A DNA stretch of 64,000 nt, from the NCBI GenBank assembly GCA_964035015.1, contig OZ036002.1, forward strand, positions 9,100,643 through 9,164,642. Direction: 5' to 3'. The DNA comes from Corallium rubrum. Its lineage: Eukaryota; Cnidaria; Anthozoa; Scleralcyonacea; Coralliidae. A program made the translations under genes and the position numbers. Shown piece by piece: positions 1 through 25,800 of this stretch; positions within the stretch are counted from its first letter, which is position 1, and each line of letters begins with the position of its first letter. The notes under the pieces were generated by a model. It searched no databases. It was not told the origin of the DNA and saw only the letters and a list, made by a program, of their open reading frames with translations.

Positions 1-85
1 GACATCCAAACACTGCCTACGCACCACTGTATTCTATTCTAGTCCAACGAGGTTGTCATGCAGTCAGTATAAAATACATGTATAC

Positions 86-3000
86 CTCCAATGCTTTCGT
101 TTCTTCGTGTAAACAGCATTCAATGATCGTTGTCTCCAAGTTGATTGCGGCCTGTTCACATAACTCCTTATCACTAGGATCTTAAAATAATGGAAAAGAG
201 AGAATAAGAAGAAATTTTAATATTGTAACTACTGTATTTTCCGGACTATAAACCACAACTTTTTTCGCTACGTTATAATACATTAGGCTACGTTATAATA
301 CATTACGCTACGTTGTAAGACGTTACACTACGTTGTAAGACATTACGCTTACGTTGTAAGACATTACGCTACGTTATAAGACGTTACGCTACGTTGTAAG
401 ACATTACGTTACGTTATAAGACATTACGCTACGTTATAAGACATTACGCTACGTTGTAAGACATTACGCTACGTTATAAGACATTACGCTACGTTATAAG
501 ACATTACGCTACGTTGTAAGACATTACGCTACGTTGTAAGACATTACGCTACGTTATAAGACATTACGCTACATAAGACATTACGCTACGTTATAAGACA
601 TTACGCTACGTTATAAGACATTACGCTACGTTATAAGACATTACGCTACGTTGCAAGACATTACGCTATATACGTTGTAAGACATTACGCTACGTTGTAA
701 GATATTACGCTACGTTGTAAGACGTTACACTACGTTATAAGACATTACGCTAGGTTGTAAGACGTTACGCTACGTTGCAAGACATTACGCTACGTTGTAA
801 GACATTACGCTACGTTGTAAGACATTACGCTACGTTGTAAGACATTACGCTACGTTGTAAGACATTACACTATGACACTATGTTATAAGACATTACGCTA
901 CGTTGTAAGACATTACGCTACGTTATAAGACGTTACACTACGTTATAAGACATTACGCTAGGTTGTAAGACGTTACGCTACGTTATAAGACATTACGCTA
1001 CGTTGTAAGATGTTAGGCTACATTATAAAACGCATACGCTATGTTGTAAGACATCCCAGTTTGGAGTAGGCTCGGTTTCCAGCAGAAATCGAGCCTAAGT
1101 TTGGAGATGCGGCTTATATTTAACGGTGCGGTTCTAAGTCAAACATCTCACCTGTTTTTAACCGGGATAGACCAATATTAACTACTAATTCATTGCTCAA
1201 GGCACACACCATAACTGAATCTGAACAGCTTTGGTTAGAAATCACTTCTAATACTGTATTAAATAAAAAACAAAGCTGTATGTGTCAACACATAATGGCT
1301 ATACATGTTTAGTACCCCGAACAGGAATCTTTATAAAATCTTAATACAAACTACGTAAACGAAAGTTAATTCAAACCTTTGCTATTATCAAGTATTTCAG
1401 CAGCTACTGAATGCGATAGTGTTACCAGAACATACAATACACCAACTTGCAAGTTATTATAAGGAGTGCTTGAAAGAAATTGACATAAAATCTACAGAAG
1501 TAGGAAATTAATAATCCTTCAGAATTAAACATAAAAACCAGGGGCGGATCCAGCTACAAATCTGACCATTGCTAGTAAGATGTGGACCGCTTTTTAGGGG
1601 GTCTTGAAAATTGGGACCTCTAAAAACTCATTTCCCGCGTTTTGAGGGTGATTTGAAGTTACTCCAGAAGGATTCTTTTTTCAACTTTAAAGACAAAATC
1701 TCAACTTTCCAGGGTCTCTGGAAAGTTACTGACCCAAAACTTTGACAACGGACTCACAGTAAGTGAGTAACAGTCAGCTGGTAACTGTAAATTATATATT
1801 TTTAAAAATGTTATAATATAACTTCCTATCCTATATGGAAGCAATACTAGAAATTATCATTATATACGACTAAATCAATGACTACTAAATTACCCCCAGA
1901 CATTTGGAAAAAAGAACCAGTTCGTGAAAGGCATTATGTTCAATAAACACTTTTTATTCAATAATCACTCTTTTCATTCAAACATTTCTAAATTTTGGAA
2001 ATAGTAAAGCAAGTGAACTAAATATTCTATTTTCACCTTTATATGACTGCTTTCCCAAATGTGAGGAGACTTCTTTGCCAGCATATTTGCATCCAAAAGA
2101 GCTTGCCTTTTCACGCATTGTCTGGGATCATCAACCAAATATGACAGTAACAACTGAATCTGAAAATTAGCAATGCACATTTTATGGTAGTGTTGTGCAG
2201 ACCCAAACGATTCACTTAGCTCGGCAAAAACTTGCCAATCTATGTACAGTAGATTTACTTGTAACTCCTTAACACTCTGAGGCCTGGACCTCTCCCTGCG
2301 CTAAATAAAATCGTCTAGCGTTAGCCAGAATAAAATACTAAAGACTCGTCGTCAGTCTTCAAAGTGTTAAAGAGATATGTTTTAACACTTTGAGGCCTGG
2401 ACCTCTCCCTGTGCTGAATAAAATCGTCTGGCGTTAGCCAGAATAAAATACTAAAGACTTGTCGTCAGGCTTCAAAGTGTTAAAGAGATAGGTTTTAACA
2501 CTTTGAGGCCTGGACCTCTCCCTGTGCTGAATAAAATCATCTGGTGTTAGCCAGAATAAAATACTAAAGACTCGTCATTAGGCTTCAAAGTGTTAAAGAG
2601 ATACGTTTTAACACTTTGAGGCCTGGACCTCTCCCTGTGCTGAATAAAATCATCTGGCGTTAGCCAGAATAAAATAATAAAGACTCGTCGTTAGGCTTCA
2701 AAGTGTTAATAGGACAGCAGCTCTTTCTGAAAATTTTTAGGGGTTGATAAACTTAATGCATTCCTGCTAAGTCAATAAAAAATGACCCCTTTATTGTTTT
2801 ACTCTGTCTAATGCCAGACAATTTTACCAATGCCAAATGTTGGCATTAATTATGGTTGTAATACTTATAATTTTCAGAAACTGAAGGATTTTGTACCTGA
2901 GCAGGGATGTTAAACAGTGATGCAGCAGCTAAACAAGAAAGCGCATGCAAAACAGAAACCACAAATGTGTTGGATGAGTAGGTTGCCAGGAGAGAAGTGC

Positions 3001-6000
3001 ATAATTTACAGGCCTGAAAGAGAGTGAAATGAAAATGTATTTTAGAAATTGGCACAATTACCAAATGCATATATATTTTAGAACTTTTTCTGACAACCCT
3101 GTGAGATCCTGTTATAGTCAAATCAGATGTTCTCTTGTGTATGACTTTGCAATATTGAAACGCAACATTGCAATTTTGATTGGTGGATTCAATCAGCAAA
3201 TTGCAAACGCTTTATCATGATTCCTTGACGGGTTGCTTAAAATATTGGTTTTCAAGTGTCTATGAAGTGAAGAATACATTGGCATTTTTGTTGTTTTATT
3301 GTACAGAGGGGCATGACAGGAACACTCACTGAAAATTTCAAGAAAATATGATGCGCAGTTTTCGCGCTATCAACTCTCAAAACTTGCCGTGGATAGTTTG
3401 TTTTGGAGAAATTTGGGCTTCTTGGTAACAATGCCTTATGACGTACACAGATGGATCATTAATAGTGAAATCTATTGTTCTTATGCGTAGTTGTCCATTT
3501 GCGACGTCATAAGCATTGTTACCGAAAGCCCAATTTTTCTCCAAGAACGAACTAGCCATGGCAAACTTTGAGAGTTAATAGAACGAAAACTACGCATTAG
3601 ATTCTCTTGAAATTTCCAGTGAGTGCTCCTGCCATGCTCCTCTGTACAATAAAAGAACAAAAATACCAACAAATTTTTCATTTCATAGACACTTTAAACA
3701 TTGAATAACACATAAATGTGATGTTATACTTGAAGTTAATGACTCTAACTTTATGTTGACTATAGCAAACATGTAAATAGCAAAAATTATATTTCATTAG
3801 CACCTTCGTGGCAGACTCCGTGTCATGATACATATACTGGAATATTGGAACCAGCTTGAGTTTCATTTCCATAGGAGTGGCTAGGCCTGAAAAATGAAAT
3901 TAGATACACATACATAGAAAGTGTTTGCCCAATCAGCCAAGCCAGGGACTCATGTCCATCAAAAGCATTCACCAATTAAACTAGCTAAGATCAGCTAAGC
4001 TGATTTAATTTGATTTAATTTGCAGCTCTCTACTGCAGAACACCAAGAAAAACTTCTAAAGCAAACTTTAAGGGAAAAACAACTGCTCAACTCATATGAG
4101 TTCCAAGCTCGGACAGGCAGTTGTCACCCATCAAGTACTGTACTACTCTGTCTAACTGGACTTCAATTTGGTAGGCAGTGCACTAACAGCTGTGCTTTTC
4201 ATCTAAGTCAAATGAGTGCCTGAGTGCCAAATAATCCCAATTTAAATAGAAAAGTTAAAGTGCCAATGCAGTGAAAAGTAAGTTTGTCTAGTTTGAAAGA
4301 ACATTGAAAATGACAAAGTAACATCTTTTGTAGAATTTCGTTTCCTTGCTTCATTCTTGAGATATTCAGGTTTGTTTGATATATAAATGACCTACTTATG
4401 ACATCACACTGCACAATGACTTTTTAGAAAAGTATGATTTTCTTTGAGAGTACTTATCGAAAGTACTGTACCTAAAAATTTTCACGTACATGTATGTAGC
4501 CATGACTGGTCACTAAACGTGTGTATGACTGGTCACTAAACGTGTGTAAAATATTTGGACCATCCTAAAATTGATGCTCTTTCAAAAAGTCATTATGCAG
4601 TGTGATGTCATAAGTAGGTCATTTACATATCAAACAAACCTGAATATCTCAAGAATGAAGCAAGGAAACGAAATTCTACAAAAGATGTTACTTTGTCATT
4701 TTCAATGTTCTTTCAAACTACTGTAGACAAACTTAATTTTCACTGCATTAGCACTTTAAAATCTACCTTCAATTAGTTCAGTCAGCTTATCACAAACTCC
4801 AACAGAAAAAGTCCTAGAAAAGTCGGATGGTATTTGAAATAATTGAAATTATATTAAAGTAAATATATATTGTATATTACAGTACATCACATCCAGTAAA
4901 ATAGATTTATTTATACAATATGAAAATAATCTTAGATATTTACTGGGACTTTGCACAAAATTGGCTGGTGGCAAAAATAGCTGCATCGACTTCCACTTTA
5001 TCATGAGAATCCAAGCTCATCCTTATACTAAAAATTAAAATATCATTATTTTAAAATGTTCAGTACATAACACGGTGTTATCAAATTAGATCATCAATGC
5101 CAAAACCTTCTGCAGTTATTAATAATTAGATTTATAATGTATACAGTAATTCTATATTATATATTTTTTTCCTGATACCTGTGGTGAACATTTTTTCTTT
5201 CAGAAATTAACAGTGCAATGCTGCCCAGAACCCTGTAAGTGAGAGGAAAACATGAATCACAGTCTCAGAGGTGAAAGGCATTAAAGTTAAATTCATATTT
5301 ACCTTAGTGTAATTGCCCTAGCAATTGGATCATTGCTGTGTATCACAGCAAAAATACGACGAACAAATTCATCTGTGCTTAGAATCTTGTCCAAGTGCTT
5401 TTCACTTTGTTGTGTTACTTTAAGAACACAGAGTCGTTGAAAATTGTTTCTGAACACAAAAAAATATAAGCTGTTATATTGAACCACAGGAAATAAAAAT
5501 TAATATAACTATGTACCAATGTGTAGAACTGTACATTGTACAAGCACAAACACCTACCCCTTCCACATACACCTACCCTCTCACACACCTACCCCCACCC
5601 ACCCACACCTACTCCCCCCATATATATACACCCACCCCCACACCTACTCCCCCCATATATATATACACACACATACACCCACACACCTACTTCCAATACA
5701 CACCTAACCCCCCACACATATACACCTACTCCTCCTACATATACACACCTACCCCCCCACACACACCTCTACCCCCCACAAACCTACACCCACCTACACA
5801 CCTACTTCCAATACACATACCTACTTCCAAGCCTGGATATATAATTTTTTTTGTCCTTCCTGCCAAAATGACTAGCATCAATCAAATTGTGCCTGTCATA
5901 GAACAAAATGTACCTGTCACAAGGTCTGAATCAGCTTCGCAACTTTTTTCATTAGTTACCCCACTCTTCATTGCCTCTGTATCAACCATTACTTCTTTTT

Positions 6001-7641
6001 ATGTTGTTACGTTCACAAAAGCAATGCCGAAAAGTACGCTATGAAAGGTACGCTATGTTCTGAAAAGTTACATTACGTTCTGAGAAGTAACGCTACATTC
6101 AGACAACTTATCCGAGATATTTTGCTGCATTTAGAGAAATTATATTATGTTCTGAGAAGAATACTACATTCACCGATTCAAAGAAGTTGCACTACGTTCC
6201 ATGTAACTACATTCTATATCTGTCTGTAAGTCTGTAACATCTCAAAACGCAGCGTAATGTCTTGAAGTGTAGCGTAACTTCTCAGAAATTAGGGTAAATT
6301 ATCTGAAAGCATGTGAACTTGTTAGAACATAGTAACGTAGTACACTTCTGAAGGTAGTTCTTCTGAAGAGTAACTTCTCAGCAGTTGATTAACTTTTCAG
6401 AACGTGTTACTCAACTACTGTACCTTCAGAAGTGTACTACGTTCTAACAAGTTAACATGCTTTCAGATAATTTACCATACTTTCCGAGAAGTTACCGCGC
6501 TACACTTCAAGAAGTTACGCTGCGTTTTGAGATGTTACAGACCCACAGACATTGTAAGACTGACGTTAAGCTATATACACCTTATGCAACATTTTTTAAA
6601 GATGAGCTTTGCAATTTTTTTAAGTTTGAAATGTAAACAGGAACACGTTCGCTCTCAAGAAACACAATTGATTAATCGATTCAACACAAATAATTTTGCT
6701 ATAAAAATTGATGATCCAAAAAAACGTACCGGACAAAGTGACCGAACAATGTCTGTGACCGGACGCTAATATCCAGGCTTGCCTACTTCCAATACACACC
6801 TACCCCCACTACATACCTACCCCATACCACACACCTACTTCCATGTGCATACCTACTCCCCACATATAAACCTACCCCCATCCACACACCTACTTCTAAC
6901 ACACACCCACCAACAAAAACCTACCCCCAAAACACACCTACCCTACCCTTACATATATATATACCCCCATATCACATTCTCCCACATACCTAATCCCTGC
7001 ACACACCTACTCCCCCCACACACCTCTAATGCACATAAACCTACACCCACCCACACACCTACTTCAACATCCACCCACCAACGAAAAGCTACCCCCATCC
7101 CCATATATCACACACCTACTCCCACATACCTGATCCCCCCACACACACCTACTCCCCACACACATCCCCCACATGCACCTATACCCACTCACCCCCTCCC
7201 CCCTATGCACACACTCCCCCCCCCCCCCCCCACACACACACACTATAATAACTGGCAGGCACACTAGGTGGAATTGGACAAAAAATAAACATTAAACTAA
7301 AGTGTTCCATTTCAGCATTTAGCTTTATCCTATTGTTAACCTACCCAACACGAAACACATCTGAAAGCTTTAAAAAAGCTGAATTGATAAGAATTGGAAA
7401 AGGAAATCTCTCGAACAGCGTTGGAAACTTCACAATAGCTTCACACTGCTCTCCAACTTTCGGCGCTCTTAATCCTGCGAGGGAAATTGAACGAAGAAAA
7501 TAAATTTCAGCTTGATGTAACACAATGTTTGCCTAATAAAAGCGTACATTAAACAAAAGGAAAGCTACCTTTGTCGAGCTCAAGCAGAGCGGATTGAGCG
7601 TCTTGTCCAGAACTCATGTCTTGTCCAGAGAGTGCCGCCAT
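86..7641 (-). CDS. INTS7: Integrator complex subunit 7, 5' part (runs off left edge)
   Basis: Subunit of the nuclear Integrator complex, which processes snRNA 3' ends and terminates paused RNA polymerase II transcripts. Coding exons in transcript order: 7641-7569, 7474-7345, 5449-5303, 5232-5179, 5027-4944, 4813-4767, 3886-3804, 3013-2897, 2159-2037, 1468-1377, 180-86. The protein begins MAALSGQDMSSGQDAQSALL and carries INTS7 hallmarks: GEQCEAIVKFP, FPILINSAFLKLSDVFRVG, CVLKVTQQSEKHLDKIL, FAVIHSNDPIARAITLR, KLKLVPIFQYMYHD, and QIQLLLSYLVDDPRQCVKRQ. It is an alpha-helical HEAT/ARM-type repeat protein. Splice phases close through the 2037 exon. The next exon (1468-1377) needs two bases more, so one small exon between about 1480 and 2036 is not resolved. 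The C-terminal half lies outside the window. It shares a 147-bp promoter interval with the peptidase gene. Confidence 0.93.
230..1130. repeat. 20-bp minisatellite array 1
   Basis: Tandem copies of a 20-bp unit, typically ACGTTRTAAGACATTACGCT, from about 285 to 1060, inside an INTS7 intron. The left flank is TGTATTTTCCGGACTATAAA, the same kind of terminus seen beside the array near 16.87 kb, so the array appears to be the core of a mobile element. Confidence 0.85.
1480..2036. other. INTS7 intron sequence with hAT-like end fragment
   Basis: No gene of its own. At about 1540 CAGGGGCGGATCCAGC resembles a hAT terminus, but no matching second end was found. The unresolved small INTS7 exon is expected in this stretch. 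Confidence 0.4.
2269..2709. repeat. four tandem 113-bp TTAA-bounded MITE copies
   Basis: Four copies at a 113-bp period (starts 2269, 2382, 2495, 2608). Each runs from TTAACACTTTGAGGCCTG to CAGGCTTCAAAGTGTTAA, so the unit is an inverted-repeat element bounded by TTAA, as in piggyBac-like transposons. All copies hold the core CGTCTGGCGTTAGCCAGAAT. Lies in an INTS7 intron. Confidence 0.85.
3250..3698. repeat. foldback MITE
   Basis: Long inverted repeat of about 200 bp per arm. The left arm contains TTATTGTACAGAGGGGCATG and the right arm CATGCTCCTCTGTACAATAA; outer ends read AGTGTCTATGAA and TTCATAGACACT. In an INTS7 intron. Confidence 0.8.
4095..4205 (-). repeat. 5S-rRNA-derived SINE fragment
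   Basis: The minus strand reads GTACTTGATGGGTGAC preceded by AGTCCAGTTAGAC, a decayed version of the 5S-like copy at 15.7 kb. Followed by the shared tail around CAGCTGTTAGTGCACTGCC. Confidence 0.55.
4246..4758. repeat. TTAA-bounded foldback abutting an INTS7 splice donor
   Basis: Arms of more than 180 bp: left TTAAAGTGCCAATGCAGTGA, right TCACTGCATTAGCACTTTAA. The right end is 2 bp beyond the donor hexamer of the INTS7 exon at 4767 (intron starts at 4766 on the minus strand). Confidence 0.8.
5540..7255. repeat. CACCTAC minisatellite split by an insertion
   Basis: Two blocks (5540-5830 and 6779-7255) of degenerate ACACACCTACYCCC units, in the first INTS7 introns region. They are separated by about 950 bp bounded by inverted AAGCCTGGATAT (5829) and ATATCCAGGCTT (6778). 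The inserted segment has internal repeats of ACGTTCTGAGAAGTTAC. The long open frames here are low-complexity artefacts. Confidence 0.7.
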
Positions 7642-7788
7642 TTTGAATATAGGAACCCAGGCCCCTATATGCCCCCGCTCTCTCCCCCATCCCTTCTCTT
7701 GACAACTTATCTTTCCTGCTTTTCCACTTCCAAAGTAATCCTTCCCCTTTGTTAAACGCGTTTGCTGTTCCTTAAACTGTGTTTTAGA
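7642..7788. promoter_or_regulatory. bidirectional promoter INTS7 / S9 peptidase
   Basis: Only 147 bp separate the two divergent start codons. The interval is pyrimidine-rich on the plus strand (runs such as CCCCCGCTCTCTCCCCC) and contains ACGCG near 7756. No TATA box placed for either gene was recognised. The 5' UTRs must lie within it unless there are upstream non-coding exons; the TTTTAG just before the peptidase ATG could be a splice acceptor. Confidence 0.7.
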
Positions 7789-20814
<13,026 letters not shown>

Positions 20815-21112
20815 ATTAGCGTAAGTTGGTGATCTGGACAATGAACTATATCCGGTTTTTTACATGTCTTTTTTCCAAATATATTTCTAGTTATAATTAT
20901 CGTGTAAATCTTTTTACTATTCTACTTTTTAGTGGTTTTATGTAATTTAATAAGGATATGTGTCTAAACTGTATTAAGGTGACTTGATTAGTCTAAATCA
21001 TGAGAAATTATGTTTTTTCCCCATAAAAAGTTTTGCTCAGGTCTCATGATCTTCATGTTATTTCCTTACATAGCTCTACTGGTGGTCTTGATTATTGAAA
21101 AGTTTTATACGC

Positions 21113-21590
21113 TTAAAGGGGATTAACATTAAAAATTAAGTTTATCTAATTTGAAAGAACTCTTTGAAGGAACTTGTAATAGAAGTTCCTTTACAACTTT
21201 TTCGTATCTTTCTGCGTTTTCAAGATATTTCAATTTGTTTAATATGTAAATGAGATGGTCTCGGACGTCAGGAGTGGGGTAAAATATTTTCATACAGGGC
21301 AAAATCACTTACATATCTAACACGAAATGTTCAGCGTCGCAAGGAGTTTTTATGTGCACAGTTTCAAATGATTTCGCTGAACAAACTTAGAGATATAACT
21401 GGTTTTGCTACATGTGAAAATATTTTACCCCACACCTGACGTCAGAGACCATCTCATTTACATATCAAACAAATTGAAATATCTTGAAAACGAAGAGAGA
21501 TACGGAAAAGTTGTAAAGGATGTTCTATTACAATTTTATGAGTTCTTTCAAATTAGACAAACTTAATTTTCAGTGCTATTTCCCTTTAAA
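21113..21590. repeat. TTAA-bounded foldback
   Basis: Arms start TTAAAGGGGATTAACATT and end CTATTTCCCTTTAA. Inner inverted pair AATTTGAAAGAACTC / GAGTTCTTTCAAATT. Related in layout to the foldbacks at 4.2, 23.4 and 23.9 kb. Confidence 0.75.
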
Positions 21591-21939
21591 GTTTACCTAA
21601 GTGAGGAAATCGTGTTTCCAATAAATACAGAAAACCTAATTTTCACAAAATCTGTCGCTTACCACGAACACAATTTCTCTAGATGCGCAAGCGCTACAAG
21701 TGTAAATCGTTTCAATAACCAAGACCACCACTAGAGCTATGCCATGAACTAAAATGAAGCTCGTGAGATCTGTGCAAAACTTTTTATGAAGAAAAAACGT
21801 TATTTCTCCTGATTTAGACTATCCAGCCACTTTAATTTTTACCAATTATGATTATTTTACTTTAGTTATGCTTTTAATAAAAATTAATTTTAAGAAATTG
21901 GGTCTGTTGGGAGCTAAGTCTGAGCTATATGTAGCAACT

Positions 21940-22567
21940 TCCTGGCTACCTCTGTACAAATGGTTGGTATGGAATTAGTATCCCACTTTTGGATACTAAA
22001 TATCTCAACTTCCATTGTCTAAAACTGTTAGTGTCAATTACGTTACCGGTTGTAAAACATTACGCTATATTTTCAGGTGTTGCGCTACATTGTAAGACGT
22101 TTCGTTACATTGTAAGACATTACGCTACATTGTAAGACATTACGCTACATCGTAAGACGTTACGTTACATTATAGGACATTACGTTACATTATAAGACAT
22201 TACGCTACATTGTAAGACATTACGCTATATTTTCAGGCGTTGCACTACATTACGTTACATTGTAAGACGTTATACCACATTTTAAGACGTTACGTTAATG
22301 CCTATACATTGTCAGGTATTAGTATTACGCTACATTATAAGACATTTTACTACATCGTAAGACATTACGCTACATTGTTAGACGTTACGAGTCGCCACAT
22401 TCTAAGACGTTACGCTACATTGTAAGGCGTTACTTCAGATTCTGTGGTTGTGCGCTATCGAAATTTTCATGCTATCCTGTCGGGATACTGCAAAAAGACT
22501 TCTAGTATCTAAAACTAAAATCTAGTATCCCATGAATATCGGGATACCGCAAATTTCAAGCCCTGCA
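21940..22567. repeat. 20-bp minisatellite array 3 with conserved flank
   Basis: TACATTGTAAGACATTACGC units from about 22030 to 22440, then CTATCGAAATTTTCATGCTA and CTTCTAGTATCTAAAACT, ending GCAAATTTCAAGCCCTG. The same flank order occurs beside array 4. Confidence 0.75.
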
Positions 22568-22849
22568 GTTTACAACATACATACAGAACACTCATATTCA
22601 TAATCAAGACTACAGTACGCTAATTTATCAAAAAATATGTAACATTTTCATTTAATAAAACATTACAAACAAAATAATTATATACAAAAATAACCTAACA
22701 AAACATCTTTTTGAACTGTCATATAAATACTAATTATAATAATATTGAATTAATATTACGTAATTGAGTAAAAATGCCAAATTCAATATTTTGTGTATTC
22801 ATTTACAGTAACTGTATTTCAGTACTGTATTAGTTGAGTTCATGTTCAA

Positions 22850-25800
22850 TCATCTCTCACAATATTTGCTTGGAGAATCTTCGTCACTTTCTGGTATTGG
22901 TTTAAAATAAGCTCTTATACACCGCATACTTTTCAAAACCGCAGCTAACTCCTAGATTAAGAAAAAAATGTACAGTGTATACTCAGACATAAATATACAT
23001 ACAATCTGAAGGCATTAGTGTATACAGTTCACGTAAGACGCTATTTTGGCTGACTCAGACAAGAATGGGTCAATGCCTTGTTGCCTAGGCTGGCTCAGTG
23101 ATGGATCCAGCTTAATCTGGTAGGGGGGGGGGGGGGGTGTGCTGAGCGAGCGAAGTGAGATCAGGCCTGCGGCGTGGGGCGTGACCGAGGTATAGGGTGG
23201 AGCGCCGCTGAGGGAGCTACGGCAGGGGTCTGGGGCCACAGCCCCTGGCAGGGTCCAGGGGCCGAGCTGGGGGGTAGGAGGGGTGAAGCCCACCAGAAAA
23301 TGTTCTTTTTATACGTGCGCCCCCTGTAAATCCATCACTGGGCTGGCTGAGGTTTCTCCATTTCACAAGTAAGGATGGTCTCAAAGCGTCTATGAAACGA
23401 AATTTCACGTCCGGTTTTTTTAAGGTTGTATTTGGAAGAACACCTAAGATAATGAAAAATGGCTTTTATATGCCTTTCAAATCTTATCCCATTCTTGAGT
23501 TACTGCCTATATGCAATTTGAACAATGACGTCACACGTACGTTGTATGTGAGAGAAAATGGAAAATCAGTCATACTCATATTTTTGAATTGGTTTGACTA
23601 CACGAAACCACACATTGACGATGTAATCGGAGCATACCATTTCCAACGTTTGATTCAGTTTAGTCAAACCAATCCAAAGATATGACTGACTTTCCGTTTT
23701 CTCCCACATACAAGATGTAACGTCCTTGCTCAAATTGCATAGCTAATAACTCAAGAATAGGATAAGATTTGAAAGGCATGTAAAAGCCATTTTTCATTAT
23801 CTTAGGTAATCTTTCAAATACAATCTTAAAAAACTGAAGTGAAATTTCGTTTCATGGGCACTTTAAAGGCTTATGCAGTGAAAAATAAGTTCGGGAGAGA
23901 CTCGTATTTCAAAGAACTTTTGAAGTTATAAAGATTGACGTTTACAGTTTCTCCATATCTCACTTCGTTCTTGAGATACTGAGATTTGTTTTATATGCAA
24001 ATAACATCACTTAGACGTCACACTGTATAATGACTTGTTGGAAAATCTTGAATATCAATTTGAGAATATTTAACGAAATCACTTTTAACTGTGCATGTGC
24101 TTCTGTGTATCGCAGGACACCATACATGAAAAGTTTCAAGTGATTTACTGGAATTATTGCAAGAATAGACATGATTTTCCAACAAGTCATTATACAGTGT
24201 GACGTCTAAGTGATGTTATTTGCATATCACGCAAATTTCAATATCTAAAGAACGAAGTGAGATATGGAAGAGCTGCAAACGTCAATCTTTATAACTTCAA
24301 AAGTTCTTTGAAATAAGAGTCTCTCCGAAAATTATTTTTCGCTGCAAAGGCCCTTTAACTTACCTTATCTGGGGAAGAAGGCTCGGGGAGACTGAGTAGA
24401 GGAGAACTTGGCTGACTTGACGTTTTCTCCTTTTTACAACCTTGCTCATTTTCACTTCCTTTTAACCTTTGACAATTCCCAGTTTTGCTTTTCACACCCA
24501 TCTCACTGAGCCAATTTAATTTCCTTTTATCCTGTTTGACATTCTTGCAATTTCGTTGGTAACTTTTTTCTGAACTAGTTCGATTTATCTCTGACAGACC
24601 ATTGTCTGTTTCTGAATTTTCTGTTCTTCGATTTATTCCAATGTTCTCTTTATTCCCTTCAAATTTAATTGTTTCCTCTGGTTTGGGGGATATTTCACTC
24701 GTAGTTTGGTTTGGTTCATTTTTGGAAATTTCTTCGCAAATTGAGGTTGATGGACGCGAATTTTCATTACTTTCACTAATGTCCGAGTTGCTCGTTACAT
24801 CACTTTGTAGCCTGTCTTCGAGACAATAACGTTTATTCCTGGTCACTACCGCACTATCACTTTCTCTTGATCTCTTGTTGTTGTTTGAGTTCAACCAGCT
24901 TTTGAGAAACTGCTGAGGACTGCATTTTGTTGGGTTTGGCGATAAACTGACTGGAGAATTGGAAGAGAAACTGTTGCACGATCTGCTTGGTGAAGTATTC
25001 GGTGTTCTGATTATGCTGGGCAGGTTGTCTGAAATGAGAGGAACAAATCAGTTTTTGCACATTTAGTAAGGTAACAGGGCTTGAAATCAATTTGCAATAG
25101 ACGTTACCCTAGTACGTTTTAAGACAATAAGGCAGCTACATTGTAAAACCGATGTGCTACATTGAAAGATGTTTTTTATATACGCTACATTAATGTAAGA
25201 CATTACACTACATTGTGATACATTACGTACATTGTAAGACACTACATTGTAAGACATTACGCTATACATTGTAAGACATTGTAAGACATTACGTAGGCTA
25301 TACACTGTAAGATATTACGCTACATTGTAATACATTACGCTACATTGTAATACATTACGCTACAATGTAAGACATTACGCTACATTGTAAGACATTACGC
25401 TACATTGTATGACATTACACTACATTGTAATACATTACACTACATTGTAATACATTACATTACATTGTAAGACATTACGCTACATTGTAATACATTACGC
25501 TACATTGTAAGACATTACACTACATTGTAATACATTACACTACATTGTAATACATTACACTACATTGTAATACATTACATTACATTGTAAGACATTACGC
25601 TACATTGTAATACATTACGCTACATTGTAATACATTACGCTACATTGTAATACATTAAGCTACATTGTAAGATATTGCGCTACATTGTAAGACATTACGA
25701 TACATTGTAAGACATTACGCTACATTATTAGAAGTTACACTACATTGTTAGAAGTTGTCTGTGGGCTATCGAAATTTTCATTGTTATCCCATCGGGATAC

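Larger units (their letters stand above)
20815..22849. other. convergent intergenic region peptidase / DTL
   Basis: Between the 3' ends of the two genes. It holds the foldback at 21113-21590 and minisatellite array 3. No gene was recognised. Confidence 0.6.

Noticed and set aside
266-1060. Regular spaced repeats considered as a CRISPR-like array
   Set aside because: Direct head-to-tail 20-bp units with no unique spacers, in a eukaryotic intron.
5511-7267. Pro/Thr/His-rich open frames suggesting a mucin-like protein
   Set aside because: Degenerate CACCTAC minisatellite without start context, splice sites or conserved motif.
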